DNA of 64,000 nucleotides from Omphiscola glabra (Eukaryota; Mollusca; Gastropoda; Lymnaeidae): NCBI GenBank assembly GCA_964017045.1, contig OZ024808.1, positions 13,422,284 to 13,486,283 of the forward strand, read 5' to 3'. Shown piece by piece: positions 1 to 13,083 of this stretch (position 1 is its first letter; each line of letters starts with the position of its first letter). The notes under the pieces were generated by a model. It saw only the letters and a program-made list of their open reading frames with translations, ran no database searches and was not told where the DNA came from. The position numbers and the translations under genes were made by a program.

Positions 1-240
1 TCAGAGTACCATTTTTGCGCAGTGTGTATTATTCAACATTGTACTGGTACAAGTCAAACAATATACTGTAAATCAATAGTTTTAATTATAGTTCTTTTTA
101 TTTTGTAATTCATAATAATTAACATGATAAATCTTATTAATTGTAATTAGCCCTGGTTTGAGTATCGTATTCTTTGTTATTGTATTTTGCATTTGGTATC
201 GTATTTTGTTGTTTACTGTTTTAGAACGAGGCATAAACTT
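1..240 (+). repeat. Partial dispersed repeat, related to the 5'-leader repeat at 26.7 kb
   Basis: This stretch resembles 26704-26935 over most of its length. Both share a segment reading as a TTATTCAACATTGTAC-type block, then an ACTGTAA(G/A)T site, then CCCTGGTTTGAGTATCG. The window begins inside it, so its 5' part is missing. In the 26.7-kb copy the ACTGTAAGT looks like a splice donor; here it reads CTGTAAATC, so that donor is weakened. No peptide exon in the same orientation was found just downstream. Confidence 0.6.
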
Positions 241-336
241 AAATAAGAGATTAATTTCTCCATATGAAAACATTGCGTAATATATATACTTTTTAAATAA
301 TAATTTTAAATGTTTAAAATTTGATTATTGAATTAC

Positions 337-724
<388 letters not shown>

Positions 725-741
725 GTACATATACGTTTAAG

Positions 742-2574
742 AATTAGCCTGGCTGAACATAACGCCAAATAAACGAAGATATTCAAATACATTCAGATTC
801 TTAAAAACAAAGATTGTAATTTTCCATTATTATACGGAAATCGTAAAAATAACATTTATCCGATTTCATTTAAGTAAATGTTAAATTATATTTATAACAA
901 ATCACACATACATTTAAAATCTTTCGGAAGCATACATTTTAAGCATTTTTTGAAGTTTGAAAATTATGAAAAATGATTAAACAATACAAAGTATTATTTA
1001 AGATTTACATCGTAATCACATTTATCGGGTAAACCTAAACATCTGTTGTTTTAGTGCGTTTTTAGTGCGTTGTTAATATGGCGAAATAAAAAGAAATGAA
1101 ATTTGTTTTCAATAAATATTCAAATGACGATTTGCCCACTTTAGCCAAGGCTCATCAAAGTTTTTTTGATATAATAACTGCACATAACAAAACTGATAAT
1201 GTATTCTTCCTCTCTCAAAAATAAAATAAATAAATATAATTGATTGCTTTTTAATTTTTAATAGAACACAAACTATTTTAGCTATTTTTAAACATATAAA
1301 AAGTTTGTAATTCTTTTATTTCCAAGAAATATACTTTTATTAAATTTATAATGTAATAGAAGCTTAACCTTCAAATTTAATGTTCATGAAGAAATGCCAT
1401 TTAATTCAATCAGTACATCCAAACTTCATATCCAAATATTATTCACTAATGCATTTATCGCTCATATAAATAAGAACAAGTCCTACGAATGGCTAAAATT
1501 ATGTTTTTCCTTATGTAGAGGGCTACAATACCGTGAACGATTTTTAAAAAAAAAGTTTTAAAAATAGGTTTGGGTCAATTGTTTAATTTGCACAAGGCAG
1601 CAAATGATACGTCTCAGAATAAAGGAATGAATTTGATAAATAATATACCTTCTAAGGTACATGCATAGCGGTGAAGTAAAAATGGTGTGCATATTTTTAC
1701 ATGGATGACAATATATTTAAATGCAATGACAATAAAGTTGAGAAAAAGAGATGTTGCATTATCTTTTAACAAAAAAAAATTTTTTTTCCCAAAGAAGAAA
1801 ATCAATAGCGTTTACAAAACTTGTGTACATCGACATAAGTATACCAATGAATATCAAAACCCAATCATTTTACACACGAGGAATTTTAATTTTTGAATAA
1901 TAGTGTTACGTTTTTCTTTTAAAATATGATAATATATTTTTGTTTTAACTTTGCGTGTGTATTGTTATAAGATAAAAAGAAATAATGTAAAAAAAGAAAA
2001 AAAATTCAAGGCTGTTATAGACGAGAATATAGTTAAGAGATTCTTCTTTAGATAAAATAATTCATTGTTTTACGATTTTACGACAATATAATCGAAAACA
2101 AAGGAGAAATGTTGGTTAAATTTGTTTATGAAGATATCAGTATATCAAATGCCGTTAAAAATATGTTTAAAATGGTACATACAATTTTTTTTAAAAATCT
2201 TATATTAAGTTTTCACAATTTGTAGACACAAAAATAATTTGTGGCCTTGAAAAGTGGTAGTGTAGGCCCGACATTCAACAATTTAAGAAACTGGCCGTTT
2301 AAAGAGTTTTTCTATCGCAGAAAACAGCCGTCTTAAGTGGAAATTTAGATGTAATTAGTGATCATTTAGATTTGGTCATTTAAGTTCATGTTTAAAGAAA
2401 AAAAGTGTAGATTATGGGTGCAAAAATGGGTAGGTTGGTGTATAATCTATAGCAGAAAAATATTTCTTAAAACCTTTTATGCTGATGATTTTTTACAATT
2501 TCTGGGAAATTACCGGAAAGTGCATGTCATTATCATCTGGATAACATACGGTGCCATTGACTGTTATATAAAGA
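742..2574. other. AT-rich intergenic DNA, no gene seen
   Basis: Low-complexity AT-rich sequence with only short open frames. No protein domain, RNA gene or clear transposon end was recognised. Confidence 0.6.
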
Positions 2575-2576
2575 TA

Positions 2577-4105
2577 CTAGCCGATATACTCGGCGTGGCC
2601 CGGGCATTGCATTATGACCCCGATCCCGGTGGCCTACAGATCACGTTAGAATTCTGTTCTCTGTGGGATCCAGTTCCATCTAGTGACCATACTTTCCAAT
2701 GTTATCCCATTTCCCGAATTGATCGAGACATAGGTATAGCTTTTTAAGGATATGAAACTTTCTGGATAATTCTAGATTAAATATTCTAAATTTTAGATCC
2801 ACTGATATCTCAATACGGACAATGAAGTGTATTGCTACCACGTTAGGCCTATATCCATCAATTCACAAAGAAACTAAAGTATTATCTAAGCCTATTTATA
2901 TTTATATAGCTTAAATGAGGAAAAATGAAATGGGGCCACCTGCCCCTGAAGAATGGATATTATGAGTTCAGTACCCTTCGGTATTTGAATATGGATAATC
3001 AAGTCTATGTGTACGAAATTTGGTCAAGATCCATCCATGTAGGAGTATTAAGTCTATTTACCTTTAGAACAGTCTGGAACATTCTAGATTAAATGTATTA
3101 TCCTACTCGAATTGAAGACCTTAGTGCTAAAAGTACTTAAGTCACAAAATGCACATTTTGAGATAATCAAGTTCAAATATACTTTTCGTCTTTAAAATGT
3201 GACTATTTTCATGTTTTGTCTTGTTTAATTAAGGGCCTAATGCACATTTTAATGTCTTCAAATTTCTGAAGTACACTTGGCTAAACTGGGTAAGAAAAGA
3301 TCACAGTTTAGATTGATTTTGACAAAATGTTACTTTTAGCACTAAGGTCTTTAATTGTGTAAAAACTATCTTTTCTAAGTAATTATTTTTTGAATACGAA
3401 AAATTATAACTGTAGTACATTTAATTTAAAAGAGGGACCCAGGGGGCCCATTCCATAATTGTTCCGAATTAGTTTTGCCTGAGATGGGGCCCTCTAGAAA
3501 TCATTCAGGTAAGTTATGACGTTAAAATTTTAAATTTGTCCCATTAAAATATATTGAATAATGCCATAGAAATTTCTTTGATCGAACTTTCTGGAAAATT
3601 CTGGATTGGATATAATTAGTTTTACATCCACCGATATTTCAGAAAGGACAGTGAAGTGCATTGTTACCACCCTAGGCCAATATGCATCAATTCACATAGA
3701 ATCTTTAGTGCTTTCTAAGCCTATTAATATTTATATAGCTTATATAAGGAAAAATAAAATGGGGCCCCCGGCCCCAGAGGAATGGATATTATAAGTTCGG
3801 TACCCTTTGTTATTTGAGTATAGATAATCAAGTGTATGTGAACTAAGTTTGGTCAAGATCCATCCATTAATGTAGGAGTATTTAAGCCTATTGATATTTA
3901 TATAGCTCATATAAGAAAAAAACGAATTCGGGGCCCCCGGCCCCAAACGAAATCTTATTAATAGTTCTCAACCCCTTAAGAGTTCCTTCTGGATAATGAT
4001 GGATATATGTGCCAAGTTTGATCAAAATCTATCAAGACGTGTAAAAGCCTTTGTGGTACAACAGACAAACAAACACTTTTTTACTTTTAAATATATATAT
4101 ATGAT
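2577..4105 (+). mobile_element. Retroelement-like dispersed repeat, copy 1
   Basis: It starts with TAGCCGATATACTCGGCG and a run of GATCCCG-type motifs. It ends with a block containing GTGCCAAGTTTGATCA, CAGACAAACAAACA and a TATATA tail. That head and tail are typical of RTE-like SINE/LINE families in invertebrates, so a non-autonomous retroelement is likely. The interior holds about 165-bp subrepeats built on GGGGCCCCCGGCCCC. A MITE is nested at 3115-3352. No intact protein is encoded. Confidence 0.6.
3115..3352. mobile_element. MITE with 21-bp perfect terminal inverted repeats
   Basis: The left end (3115-3135) and right end (3331-3351) are exact reverse complements, beginning AAGACCTTAGTGC. 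AATTG flanks both sides (3110-3114 and 3353-3357), which looks like a 5-bp target duplication. Other copies of the host repeat (for example near 5725 and 8660) run through this point without interruption. That supports a discrete insertion. No coding capacity is seen. Confidence 0.8.
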
Positions 4106-4279
4106 ATGATGTGATATGATATGATAAAAGGATAGCTGAAACTTTTAGTGTTTACATATTTCTTTCAAATTGCAGCTTGATGCATTATAATATTACTGAA
4201 GTTTTTTTTTTTTTTTAAATTATATTAGTGTTGTCATTTTTATGTTGGTATTTGTTAATAATCTATTTCTTATAGAGTT

Positions 4280-4440
4280 TTAATGCTCACTTCGTCTGCA
4301 CGGCGGCTCCATTTTGCAACTATGCATGCAAAACATTTTCCGTTCGCATGCCTTGTCGCAGTCAACATTTCTCTTGTTTATTGACAGTACACTTAGTGCC
4401 AATAACAGCACAAGGTATAGTTTTAACATATTTTTCTTGA
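4280..4440 (-). CDS. Small secreted cysteine-rich peptide (CRP-1), coding exon
   Basis: Read on the minus strand from ATG at 4429 to TAA at 4280 this encodes 49 residues. Residues 1-17 form a hydrophobic signal peptide ending LALSVLS. The rest has cysteines at 24, 28, 34, 38 and 44, i.e. C-x3-C-x5-C-x3-C-x5-C. A good acceptor (pyrimidine tract then TATCAG) lies at 4441, so the exon probably follows a 5'-UTR intron, as in the related gene at 28.4 kb. The ALSVLS signal and the CX3C spacing match the peptides at 22.4 and 28.4 kb. The odd fifth cysteine and a GTGAGC donor-like site just before the stop leave open a further exon on the low-coordinate side. Function is unknown; defence, venom or signalling roles are all possible. 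Family membership is inferred from the pattern. Confidence 0.6.
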
Positions 4441-4914
4441 CTGATAAAACAGAGAGAAAAAAAATAATGCTACGAATAAAATTTCGATACACATCAATTC
4501 ATTTTTTTAATTCAAAAAGCTCTCATAAGTTTTATGTTTAAAGTATTCGTTATAAAAATATATTTAAAAATGTGTAAATTGTTTAATCTGTAACACATTT
4601 ATGGTAAAGAGTCGGGTAGGTATTGACAAAATTGGATTATATTCGTTTACACACAAAAAAAAATCGCTTTACAAATTGTGTTTTTCTAGTCTTAATTAAA
4701 AGTTAAGATATTCTGACGTCGGTGTTGTTACGCCACATTTGCAAAAAACTTTGTCAGTTCCAATAAGTTTGTGTCAGATTTCTTCGGAGATGTTAAGGTT
4801 CGTGTTCGGATCCATTTGATCATCTCTTGTTTTCGATTGCAGTGTGTTGGTTTCAGGTTCAGTTTGAACAGAATTCTCCCAAATATTTAAATGCTATTTT
4901 TATAGGAATTGGGT

Positions 4915-5095
4915 GCATGTATGTATGTACGTACGTATGTGTGTGTATATATGTATGTATGTATGTGTTGTGTGTATGTATGTGTGTGTATGTATGTATG
5001 TATGTATGAATGCATGTGTGTATCTGTGTATGTATGTATGTATGCATGTATGTATGTAGGTAAGTAAGTTTGTGTGTATGTATTTATGTACGTAT
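4915..5095. repeat. (TGTA)n microsatellite
   Basis: Degenerate TGTA/TGTG tetramers. Open frames on both strands here come only from the repeat. Confidence 0.93.
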
Positions 5096-5187
5096 GGAGA
5101 ACCCATGATATAGGGTAAGCAGCGTATGCCCAAGTTCACTCTATGCCTGTAAAAGCATTTTCACTTAAATAAATATATATATATATA

Positions 5188-5352
5188 CTAGCCGATATAC
5201 CCGGCGAAATGTTATTAAAAGTTCTCAACCCCTTAAGAGTTCCTTCTGGATAATGATGGATATATGTGCCAAGTTTGGTCAAGATCCATCAATCCGTGTA
5301 AAAGCCTTTGTGGAACAGACAAACAAACGCACAAATTTTCACTTTTATATAT
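5188..5352 (+). mobile_element. Short, internally deleted copy of the retroelement-like repeat
   Basis: The first 20 or so bases of the family (TAGCCGATATACCCGGCG) are joined directly to its 3' block (AAATGTTATTAAAAG through the ACAAACAAACGC and TATATA tail). About 1 kb of interior is absent. Confidence 0.75.
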
Positions 5353-5353
5353 A

Positions 5354-7000
5354 TACTAGCCGATATACCCGGCGTGGCCCGGGTTTGCATTAGGACCCCG
5401 ATCCCGGTGGCCTACAGATACCGTTAGGATACTGTTCTCTTTGGGATCCCGTTTCATCTAGAGACCCTCCTTTACAATGTTATCCTATTTCCTGATTTGA
5501 TCGTGACATAGATTTAGCTTTTTAAAGATATCGAACTTTCTGGAAAATTCTAGATTGGATATTCTTAGTTTTAATTACACCGATATCTAAAAACGGACAG
5601 TGAAGTGTATTGCTACCACCCTAGGCCTATATCCATCAAATGACATAGAAACTATAGTGTTGTATAAGCCTATTGACCTATAGAACTTTCTGGAACATTC
5701 TAGATTAAATGTATTATCCTCCCCGAACTGTGTAAAAACAGTCTTTTATTAGTAATAATTATTCTTCGAATACGAAAAATTATACGACTAAATGAATTTC
5801 TATAACTATAAAACATTTAAGTTAAAAGAGGGGCCCCGGGGGCCCATTCCATAACTGTACCGAATTAGTTTTTCCTGAGATGGGGCCCTATAATAATCAT
5901 TAAGGTAAGTTATGAAGTTACAATTTTAAATTTGTCCCATTAATATCTATTGAATAATGCCATAGATATAGCGTTTTAAAGTTATCGAACTTTCTGGAAA
6001 ATTCTAGATTGGATACTATTAGTTTTACATCCACCGTTATTTCCATATGGACTAAGAAGTGTATTGCAACAAAGCTAAGCCTATATCCATCAATTCACAT
6101 AGAACCTATAGTGTTGTCTAAGCCTATTAATATTTATATAGCTTATATAAGGAAAAATGAAACGGGGCCACCGGCCCCCAGGAATGGATATTATGAGTTC
6201 GGTACCCTTTAGTATTTGAGTATGGATAATCAAGTGTACATGTACTAAGTTCGGTCAAAATCCATCAACTCATGTAGTAAGTATTAAGCCTATTGCTATT
6301 TATATAGCTCATATAAGGAAAAATGAAATGGGGCCCCCGGCCCCAGAGGAATGGATATTATGAGTTCAGTACCCTTCGGTACATAAATATGGATAATCAA
6401 GTGTATATCTACTAAGTTTGATCAAGATCCATCCATTCATATAGGAGTATTAAGCCTATCGATATTTATATAGCTCATATAAGGAAAAATGAAATGGGGC
6501 CCCCGGCCCCAGGAGAATAGATATTATGAGTTCAGTACCCTTCGGTATTTGAATGTGGATAATCAAGTGTACGTGTACTAAGTTTGATCGATATCCATCC
6601 ATTCACGTAGGAGTATTTGTTTAAACATTTTTTATATAGCTCATATAAGGAAAAATGAAATGGGGCCCCCGGCCCCAGGAGAATGGATATTATGAGTTCA
6701 GTACCCATTAGTATTTGAGTATGGATAATCAAGTGTACGTGTACTAAGTTTGATCGATGTCCATCCATTCACGTAGGAGCATTTGTTTGTAATTTTTTTA
6801 TATAGCTCATATAAGAAAAAAACGAATTCGGGGCCCCCGGCCCCAAACGAAATGTTATTAAAAGTTCTCAACCCCTTAAGAGTTCCTTCTGGATAATGAT
6901 GGATACATGTGCCAAGTTTGGTCAAGATCCATCAATCCGTTTAAAAGCCTTTGTGGAACAGACAAACAAACAAATTTTCACTTTTATATATATATATGAT
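5354..7000 (+). mobile_element. Retroelement-like dispersed repeat, copy 2
   Basis: Same head and tail as the 2.6-kb copy. The segment 6130-6830 holds four to five direct subrepeats of about 165 bp, each with ATAGCTCATATAAG, a GGGGCCCCCGGCCCC palindrome and a GATCCATCCATTCA motif. It is followed by a short (ATGAT)n run at 6990-7038. Confidence 0.65.
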
Positions 7001-7038
7001 ATGATATGATATGATATGATATGATATGATATGATATG

Positions 7039-8288
7039 ACTAGCCGATATACCCGGCGTGGCCCGGGATTGCATTAGGACCCCGATCCCGGTGGCCTTCA
7101 GATCCCGTTAGGATACTGTTCTCTGTGGGATCCCGTGCCATCTAGGGACCCTCCTTTCCAATCTTATCCCATTTCCCGATAGGATCCCGCTTTGATTGTG
7201 ACATAGAATTTGCTTTTTAAAGATATCGAACTTTCTGGAAAATTCTAGATTAAAAGTATTATCCTCATCGAAAAGTGTAAACACTGTCTTTTGCTAAGTA
7301 ATTATTCTTCGAATACGAATAATTATACAAATAAATGCATTTCTATGACTATAGTACATTTAAGTTGAAAGAGGGGCCCCGGGGGCCCATTCCATACATT
7401 GCAGTGTATTTATAACCACGTTAGGCCTATATCCATCAATTCACAAAAAAACTAAAGTGTTTTCTAAGCCTAATGACCTATAGCACTTTCTGGAACATTC
7501 TAGATTAAATGTATTATCCTCCCCGAACTGTGTAAAAATAGTCTTTTATTAGTAATAATTATTCTTCGAATACGAAAAATAATAAGACTAAATGAATTTC
7601 TATAACTATAGTACATTTAAGTTTAAAGAGGGGCCCCGGTGCCCATTTCATAATTGTACCGAATTAGTTTTGCCTGAGATTGGGCCATATAATAATCATT
7701 CAGGTAAGTTATGAAGTTACAAATTTTAATTTGTCCCATTAAAATCTATTGAATAATGCCATAGATATAGCGTTTTAAAGTTATAGAACTTTCTGGAAAA
7801 TTCTAGATTGGATATCATTAGTTATAAATCCACCGATTTTTCAGTACGGACAGTGAAGTGTATTGCTACCACCCTAGGCCTATATCCATCAATTCACATA
7901 AAACCTATGGTGTCGTCGAAGCTTACTAATATTTATATAGCTCATATTAGGAAAAACGAAATGAGGCCCCCGGCACCAGAAGAATGGATATTATGAGCTC
8001 ATGACCCATCGGTATTTGAATATAGATCAACAAGTGTACTTGTACTAAGTTTGATCGATGTCCATCAATTCACGTAGGAGCATTTGATTGTAATTTTTTT
8101 ATATAGCTCATATAAGAAAAAAACGAATTCGGGACCCCCGGCCCCACACGAAATGTTATTCAAAGTTCTCGACCCCGAAAGAGTTCCTTCTGGATAATGA
8201 TGGATATATGTGCCAAGTTTGGTTAAGATCCATCAATCCGTGTAAAAGCCTTTGTGGAACAAACAAACAAATTTTCACTTTTATATAT
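7039..8288 (+). mobile_element. Retroelement-like dispersed repeat, copy 3
   Basis: It begins ACTAGCCGATATACCCGGCG and ends in the AACAAACAAATTTTCAC / TATATA tail. It has fewer internal subrepeats than its neighbour and a partly duplicated middle block (7390-7640). Confidence 0.65.
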
Positions 8289-8291
8289 ATA

Positions 8292-9560
8292 ATAGCCGAT
8301 ATACCCGGCGTGGCCCGGGATTGCATTAGGACCCCGATCCCGGTAACCTACAGATCCCGTTAGTATACTGTTCTATATGGGATCCCGTTCCATCTAGGGA
8401 CCCTACTTTACAATGTTATCCCATTTCCTGATTTGGTCGTGACATAGATTTAGCTTTTTAAAGATATCGAACTTTCTGGAAAATTCTTGATTAGATATTC
8501 TTAGTTTTAAATACACCGATATCTAAAAACGGACAGTGCAGTGTATTGCTACCACGTTAGGCCTATATCCATCAATTCACAAAAAAACTAAAGTGTTATC
8601 TAAGCCTATTGACCTATAGAACTTTCTGGAACATTCTAGATTAAATGTATTATCCTCCCCGAACTGTGTAAAAACAGTCTCTTCTTAGTAATTATTCTTC
8701 GAATACGAAAAATTTACAACTAAATGAATTTCTATAACTATAGTACATTTAAGTTAAAAAAGGGGCCCCGGGGGCCCATTCCACAGTTGTACCGAATTAT
8801 ATGTGCCTGAGATGGGGCCCTATGAAAATCATTCATGTAAGTTATGAAGTTAAGATTTAAAATTTGTCCCATTAAAATCTATTGAATAATGCCATAGATA
8901 TAGCGTTTTAAAGTTATCGAACTTTATGGAAAATTCTAGATTGGATATTCTTAGTTTTAAAACCACCGATCTTTCAGTACGGACAGTGTATTGCTACCAC
9001 GTTAGGCATATATCCATCAATTGACATAGAAACGATAGTGTTGTCTAAGCCTATTGAAAATTGATATTTATATAGCTTATATAAGTAAAAATGAAATGGG
9101 GCCCCCGGCCCCAGAGGAATGGATATTATGAGTTCAGTACCATTTTGTATTTGAGTATGGATAATCAAGTGTATGTGTACTAAGTTTGGTCAAGATCCAT
9201 CCATTCATATAGGAGTATTAAGCTTATCTCTATTTATATAGCGCATATAAGGAAAAATGAAATGGGGCCCCCGGCCCTAGGAGAATGGATATTATGAGTT
9301 CAGTACCCTTAGGTATTTGAATATGGATAATCAAGTGTATGAGTACTTAGTTTGGTCAAGATCCATCCATTCATGTAGGAGTATTAAGCCTATTTATATT
9401 TATATAGCTCATATAAGAAAAAAACAAATTCGGGGCTCCTTCTGGATAAGGATGGATATATGTGTCAAGTTTGGTCAAGATCCATCAATCCATGTAAAAA
9501 CCTTTGTGGAACAGACCCACAAACCCACAAGCAAACAAACAGATTTTCACTTTTATATAT
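8292..9560 (+). mobile_element. Retroelement-like dispersed repeat, copy 4
   Basis: It begins ATAGCCGATATACCCGGCG immediately after the tail of the previous copy and ends at 9548-9560 in a TATATA-rich tail. The head-to-tail arrangement of copies 2-4 suggests tandem amplification or repeated insertion into the TATATA tail. Confidence 0.65.
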
Positions 9561-9604
9561 ATGATTTGATATATATATGATATGATATATATATATATAT
9601 ACAC

Positions 9605-9852
9605 AAATGTATGTATATATGTATGTATGTAGGTATGTATGTATTTATGTATGTATGTATGTATGCATATATGTATGTACGTACGTATGTGTGTGTATAT
9701 ATGTATGCATGTATTTGTGTATGTATGTATGTATATATCTATGCATGTATTTGTTTATGTATGTATGTATATATGTGTATGTATGTATGTGTGTATGTAA
9801 GTATGTATGTATGTATGTATGTATAATGTATGTATGTATGTATGCATGCAGG

Positions 9853-9886
<34 letters not shown>

Positions 9887-10013
9887 TGTAAGTATGTGTG
9901 TGTGTGAATGTATGTATTTATGTATATGTGTGTATGTATGTATGTATGTATTATCTATGTATGTATGTAAGTGTGTGTGTATGTGTATGTATGTATGTAT
10001 GTATGTATGTATG
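9605..10013. repeat. (ATGT)n microsatellite
   Basis: About 400 bp of ATGT tetramers with scattered substitutions. Several open frames (Met-Tyr-Val-Cys repeats) are artefacts of the tetramer. Confidence 0.95.
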
Positions 10014-10860
10014 GCCTCCTACACCATTCATGCGATTGCGACAAAACTTTGATGAGTTGTTGTCCATAAGCCCGCGTATTTTACTGAGTCATTACAACCC
10101 GTTTAAAGTATTCCGTTCTGGTCGGTTGACTCTAAATTCGTTTTTTTATCATAGGAGCTTTCTAAAAAATAATTTTCACATGCTCTATTGCGCGTACGTC
10201 CGATAATGTTTATGAGTTATTACAACCATTAAAAATATTCCGTTTGAACCAGGGGCCCTATGTTAGTTTCTTTTTTTCATTTTGGGCCTTATTAATATAA
10301 CTATGAACCGCCTGCGCTCCTACAGAACTGACACGATTGCGATAAAACTTTAGTAAGCTGTGGCATAACAGCCCGCGCATTTTCCTCATTTATTACAACC
10401 CTTTTAAAATATTCCGTTTGGGTTGTTGACCCTAAATACATTTGTTTTTTCTTTTATGAGCTATGTAAAACATATTTCCGTATACGCTTATGTTTTAGAA
10501 TTATTATAATCATTTAAAAAATATATCCGTTTTGAACCAGGCGTCCTATGTTCGTTTTTTTGTTAAATGAGCTATATAAATATAATTTTAAACAGAGCTA
10601 TTGCATGGGTGGATGGCATTGAATCAAAAACAAACCTGCGACATTTCAGTTTATATGTGACATAATAAGTATGTTTCTGAATTAGTACACCTATTTTACA
10701 TTATTCCGTTTGGGGCCAGGGGCCCTAAATTTGTATATATGTACTAAATGAGCTATATAAATACAATTTCAAACCTAGCTATTGCTTGGGTTGATCAAAC
10801 GCTACAAGTGTATAGATTAAATTTATTCGAGTAAGCACAAGAGGTTAAAAAAAATTGTGT
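10014..10860 (+). repeat. Old dispersed repeat cluster (ACCATTCATGCGATTGCG-type)
   Basis: Three degenerate units share CCATTCATnCGATTGCGAC, ATTACAACC and ATTCCGTTT motifs and an ATGAGCTATATAAATA block. Related units occur at 15870-16440 and 16450-16990. It looks like a decayed non-autonomous element with no open frame of note. Confidence 0.5.
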
Positions 10861-11099
10861 ATATAAAAAGTATTTCAAAAAACATAATTAAAATACAAAC
10901 ACTTTATTTCTTTGAGTGGCATTGCAAAGCATGCGGGTTCTCACTTGTTTATAAATATATTAGCCAATATACCCGACGGTGCCCTCGATTTCATTCTGAA
11001 AAAAACATTGTCTACAGCATTTTTATTAACATTAAAATTAAGTGCCATGTAAAACAAGCAAAAATTTAAAAGGAATATTAACATAAGGTATGACACACT

Positions 11100-11900
11100 T
11101 ATAGTAACAAAACAAACTACTTTAACTCCTATCCTGGTTGGGTCCCGATCCAAGTGGGATTCCAAACCCTTTAGTATCCCGTGCTCTGTGGGATCTCGTT
11201 TCCCAGTGGGATTCATTTCTCAGTTGGGATCCTGTTTGTTCCATTTGATCCCGTTACTCGATGGGATCGAGCTACCAGTGGGTTCCAGTTTACTAGTTTT
11301 CCTTTAGGATCCTTTTCCCAGTGGGATTCTTTTCCCGGTAAGATTACGAAGGATATGTTTAGAGGTAATCCCCATGCAAGTGTAGAAATGAAATGAACTA
11401 AAATAACACTTCAATATCCCATTTTATATCACCGTAGAGCTATATATAACTTCTGAAATATGTTAGATTAAATTTGAAATCCTCATCGAAACGTGAAAAT
11501 TTGACTTTTCAAAGCAATTTTTCGAATACAAAATAGTCTACAACTAAATGCACTACTGCAACTATAGTACATTTACTTTGTTGATGTAGGCTCATACTAA
11601 AAGTGCAACAATTTAGTTTTCCCTTATATAAGGGGTCCTATAAAAAAGATTCAGATAAATAATACAAATAAAATTAAATCGGGCTCAAAAGCCAACAGAT
11701 GTTTTTTTTTTTAATTTTCGAACTTTCCAGACAATTCTAGATTGGATATTCTAAGTTTTAAATCGGCCGATATTTGAATACGGCCTATAACCCCTGTGAG
11801 ATTCCGATCCCTCTGGATATCAATTACGGAGGTATCCAGATTCCGTCGGTATTACAATCCCGGTGGTGGCCCAAAACAATTGAAAAAAGTAAGGATGCTG
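11100..11900. repeat. Degenerate GATCCCG-motif repeat
   Basis: Scattered GGGATCC, CAGTGGGATTC and CTTTCCAGACAATTCTAGATTGG motifs resemble the heads and interiors of the retroelement-like repeat at 2.6-9.5 kb. This is probably an older relic of the same group. No gene is seen. Confidence 0.45.
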
Positions 11901-12316
11901 CGACAATTTTAGTTGGCTCTTGATTAGCAGATACAATGTTAAGAAAAATGTAAGCTTCGGCTAATGCTTAAATAAAATGAATACAACTAAATAATACATT
12001 CAGATTCAAGTATGTCATGTAGATGGTCAATGTTAAACATACAGCGGCTTTACATTGTTAAATAAGACTTACTACAACAGAATTTTCCTTTTGTTAGCCT
12101 TGTTTAAGAAGACACTTTCGGTTGAGTACGATTTCAAGATAAGTAAACGATCTATAACAAATAAAATGAATCGATGGAAATTAATTATGGAACACAATTT
12201 ACTTTATATAGGAAATATTTCTTACCAACTTACGCTGTTTTATGTAATGGTTACTGGTGCATTGTGCAGAATATCTTACCTAGTTATAGGTCTGAAATGC
12301 AATTGTCCATTACAGA

Positions 12317-13083
12317 GCTCAGTGGTTCTTAACCTTTCTAATGCCACCGCACTTTAATACAGTTCTTCATGATGTGGTGTGCTCGGTCCGGGTTCATGTA
12401 AAAAAAAAAAATAATGACAAAAAAATTAAAAATCAAAAGCAACGTTGACAGTTGTCCTTACCAGTTTTCGTTCTGTGCTCGTGGTTTTTGTGTGTGTAGG
12501 AATAACCTGTTTAATACTGAAGCGTAACTTTGCGTCTTTAAATGCAAAATAGCTCTATGCCATACTATTGATTTACTCTTTAATATGTTTATTTTATAGC
12601 ATCGCATCAAATATCTGGTTAATCTTATGGTACGAGACAACATGTGCTGGTCATTCAAAAATACGCTTTATGAAAATAACGTTGTAGGAACACAGCCTTC
12701 CTAATGCCACATCAACTTAGTAAAGTTCTTCATGATGTTGTGTTCGGGCTCATTTTAAAAATAATTTCTTTTCAAAAGAATTAATGAAAACAAAAATTAA
12801 GATCTAAAGCAACGTGGACATTTGTTCCTATCAATTTGAGTTCTGTGCTGGTGTTTTTTTTGTGTGTAGGAATAACCTGTTTAATACTGAAGCACAGCTA
12901 TGCATCTTTAAACGCAAACTTAACTCAATGCTATACGATATTTACTATTGAGTTAATCTTCTGGCCTGATATGTTTATTTTATAGCGTCGCAATCAAATA
13001 TCTGGTTATTCTAATGGTACTGGACAAAATGTGCTGGTCATTCAACAATACAGCTTTATTAAAATAACCATGTAGGAACACAA
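12317..13083 (+). repeat. Tandem duplication of about 370 bp carrying decayed cysteine-rich exons
   Basis: Units at about 12336-12690 and 12700-13083 share AATGCCAC, TTCTTCATGATG, AGCAACGT, TGTGTAGGAATAACCTGTTT and TGTGCTGGTCATTC. Reading from the AGCAACGT site, each resembles the open minus-strand frame at 27.75-27.92 kb, but with stops. In the first, a CxC-containing stretch is followed by a TAA. The start (CAGTGGTTCTTAACC) looks like a hAT-type terminal repeat, so the unit may have been carried by, or hit by, a DNA transposon. Confidence 0.55.

Noticed and set aside
9607..10206. Met-Tyr-Val-Cys-rich frames
   Set aside because: Translation of the ATGT microsatellite and its edge; no other coding signal.
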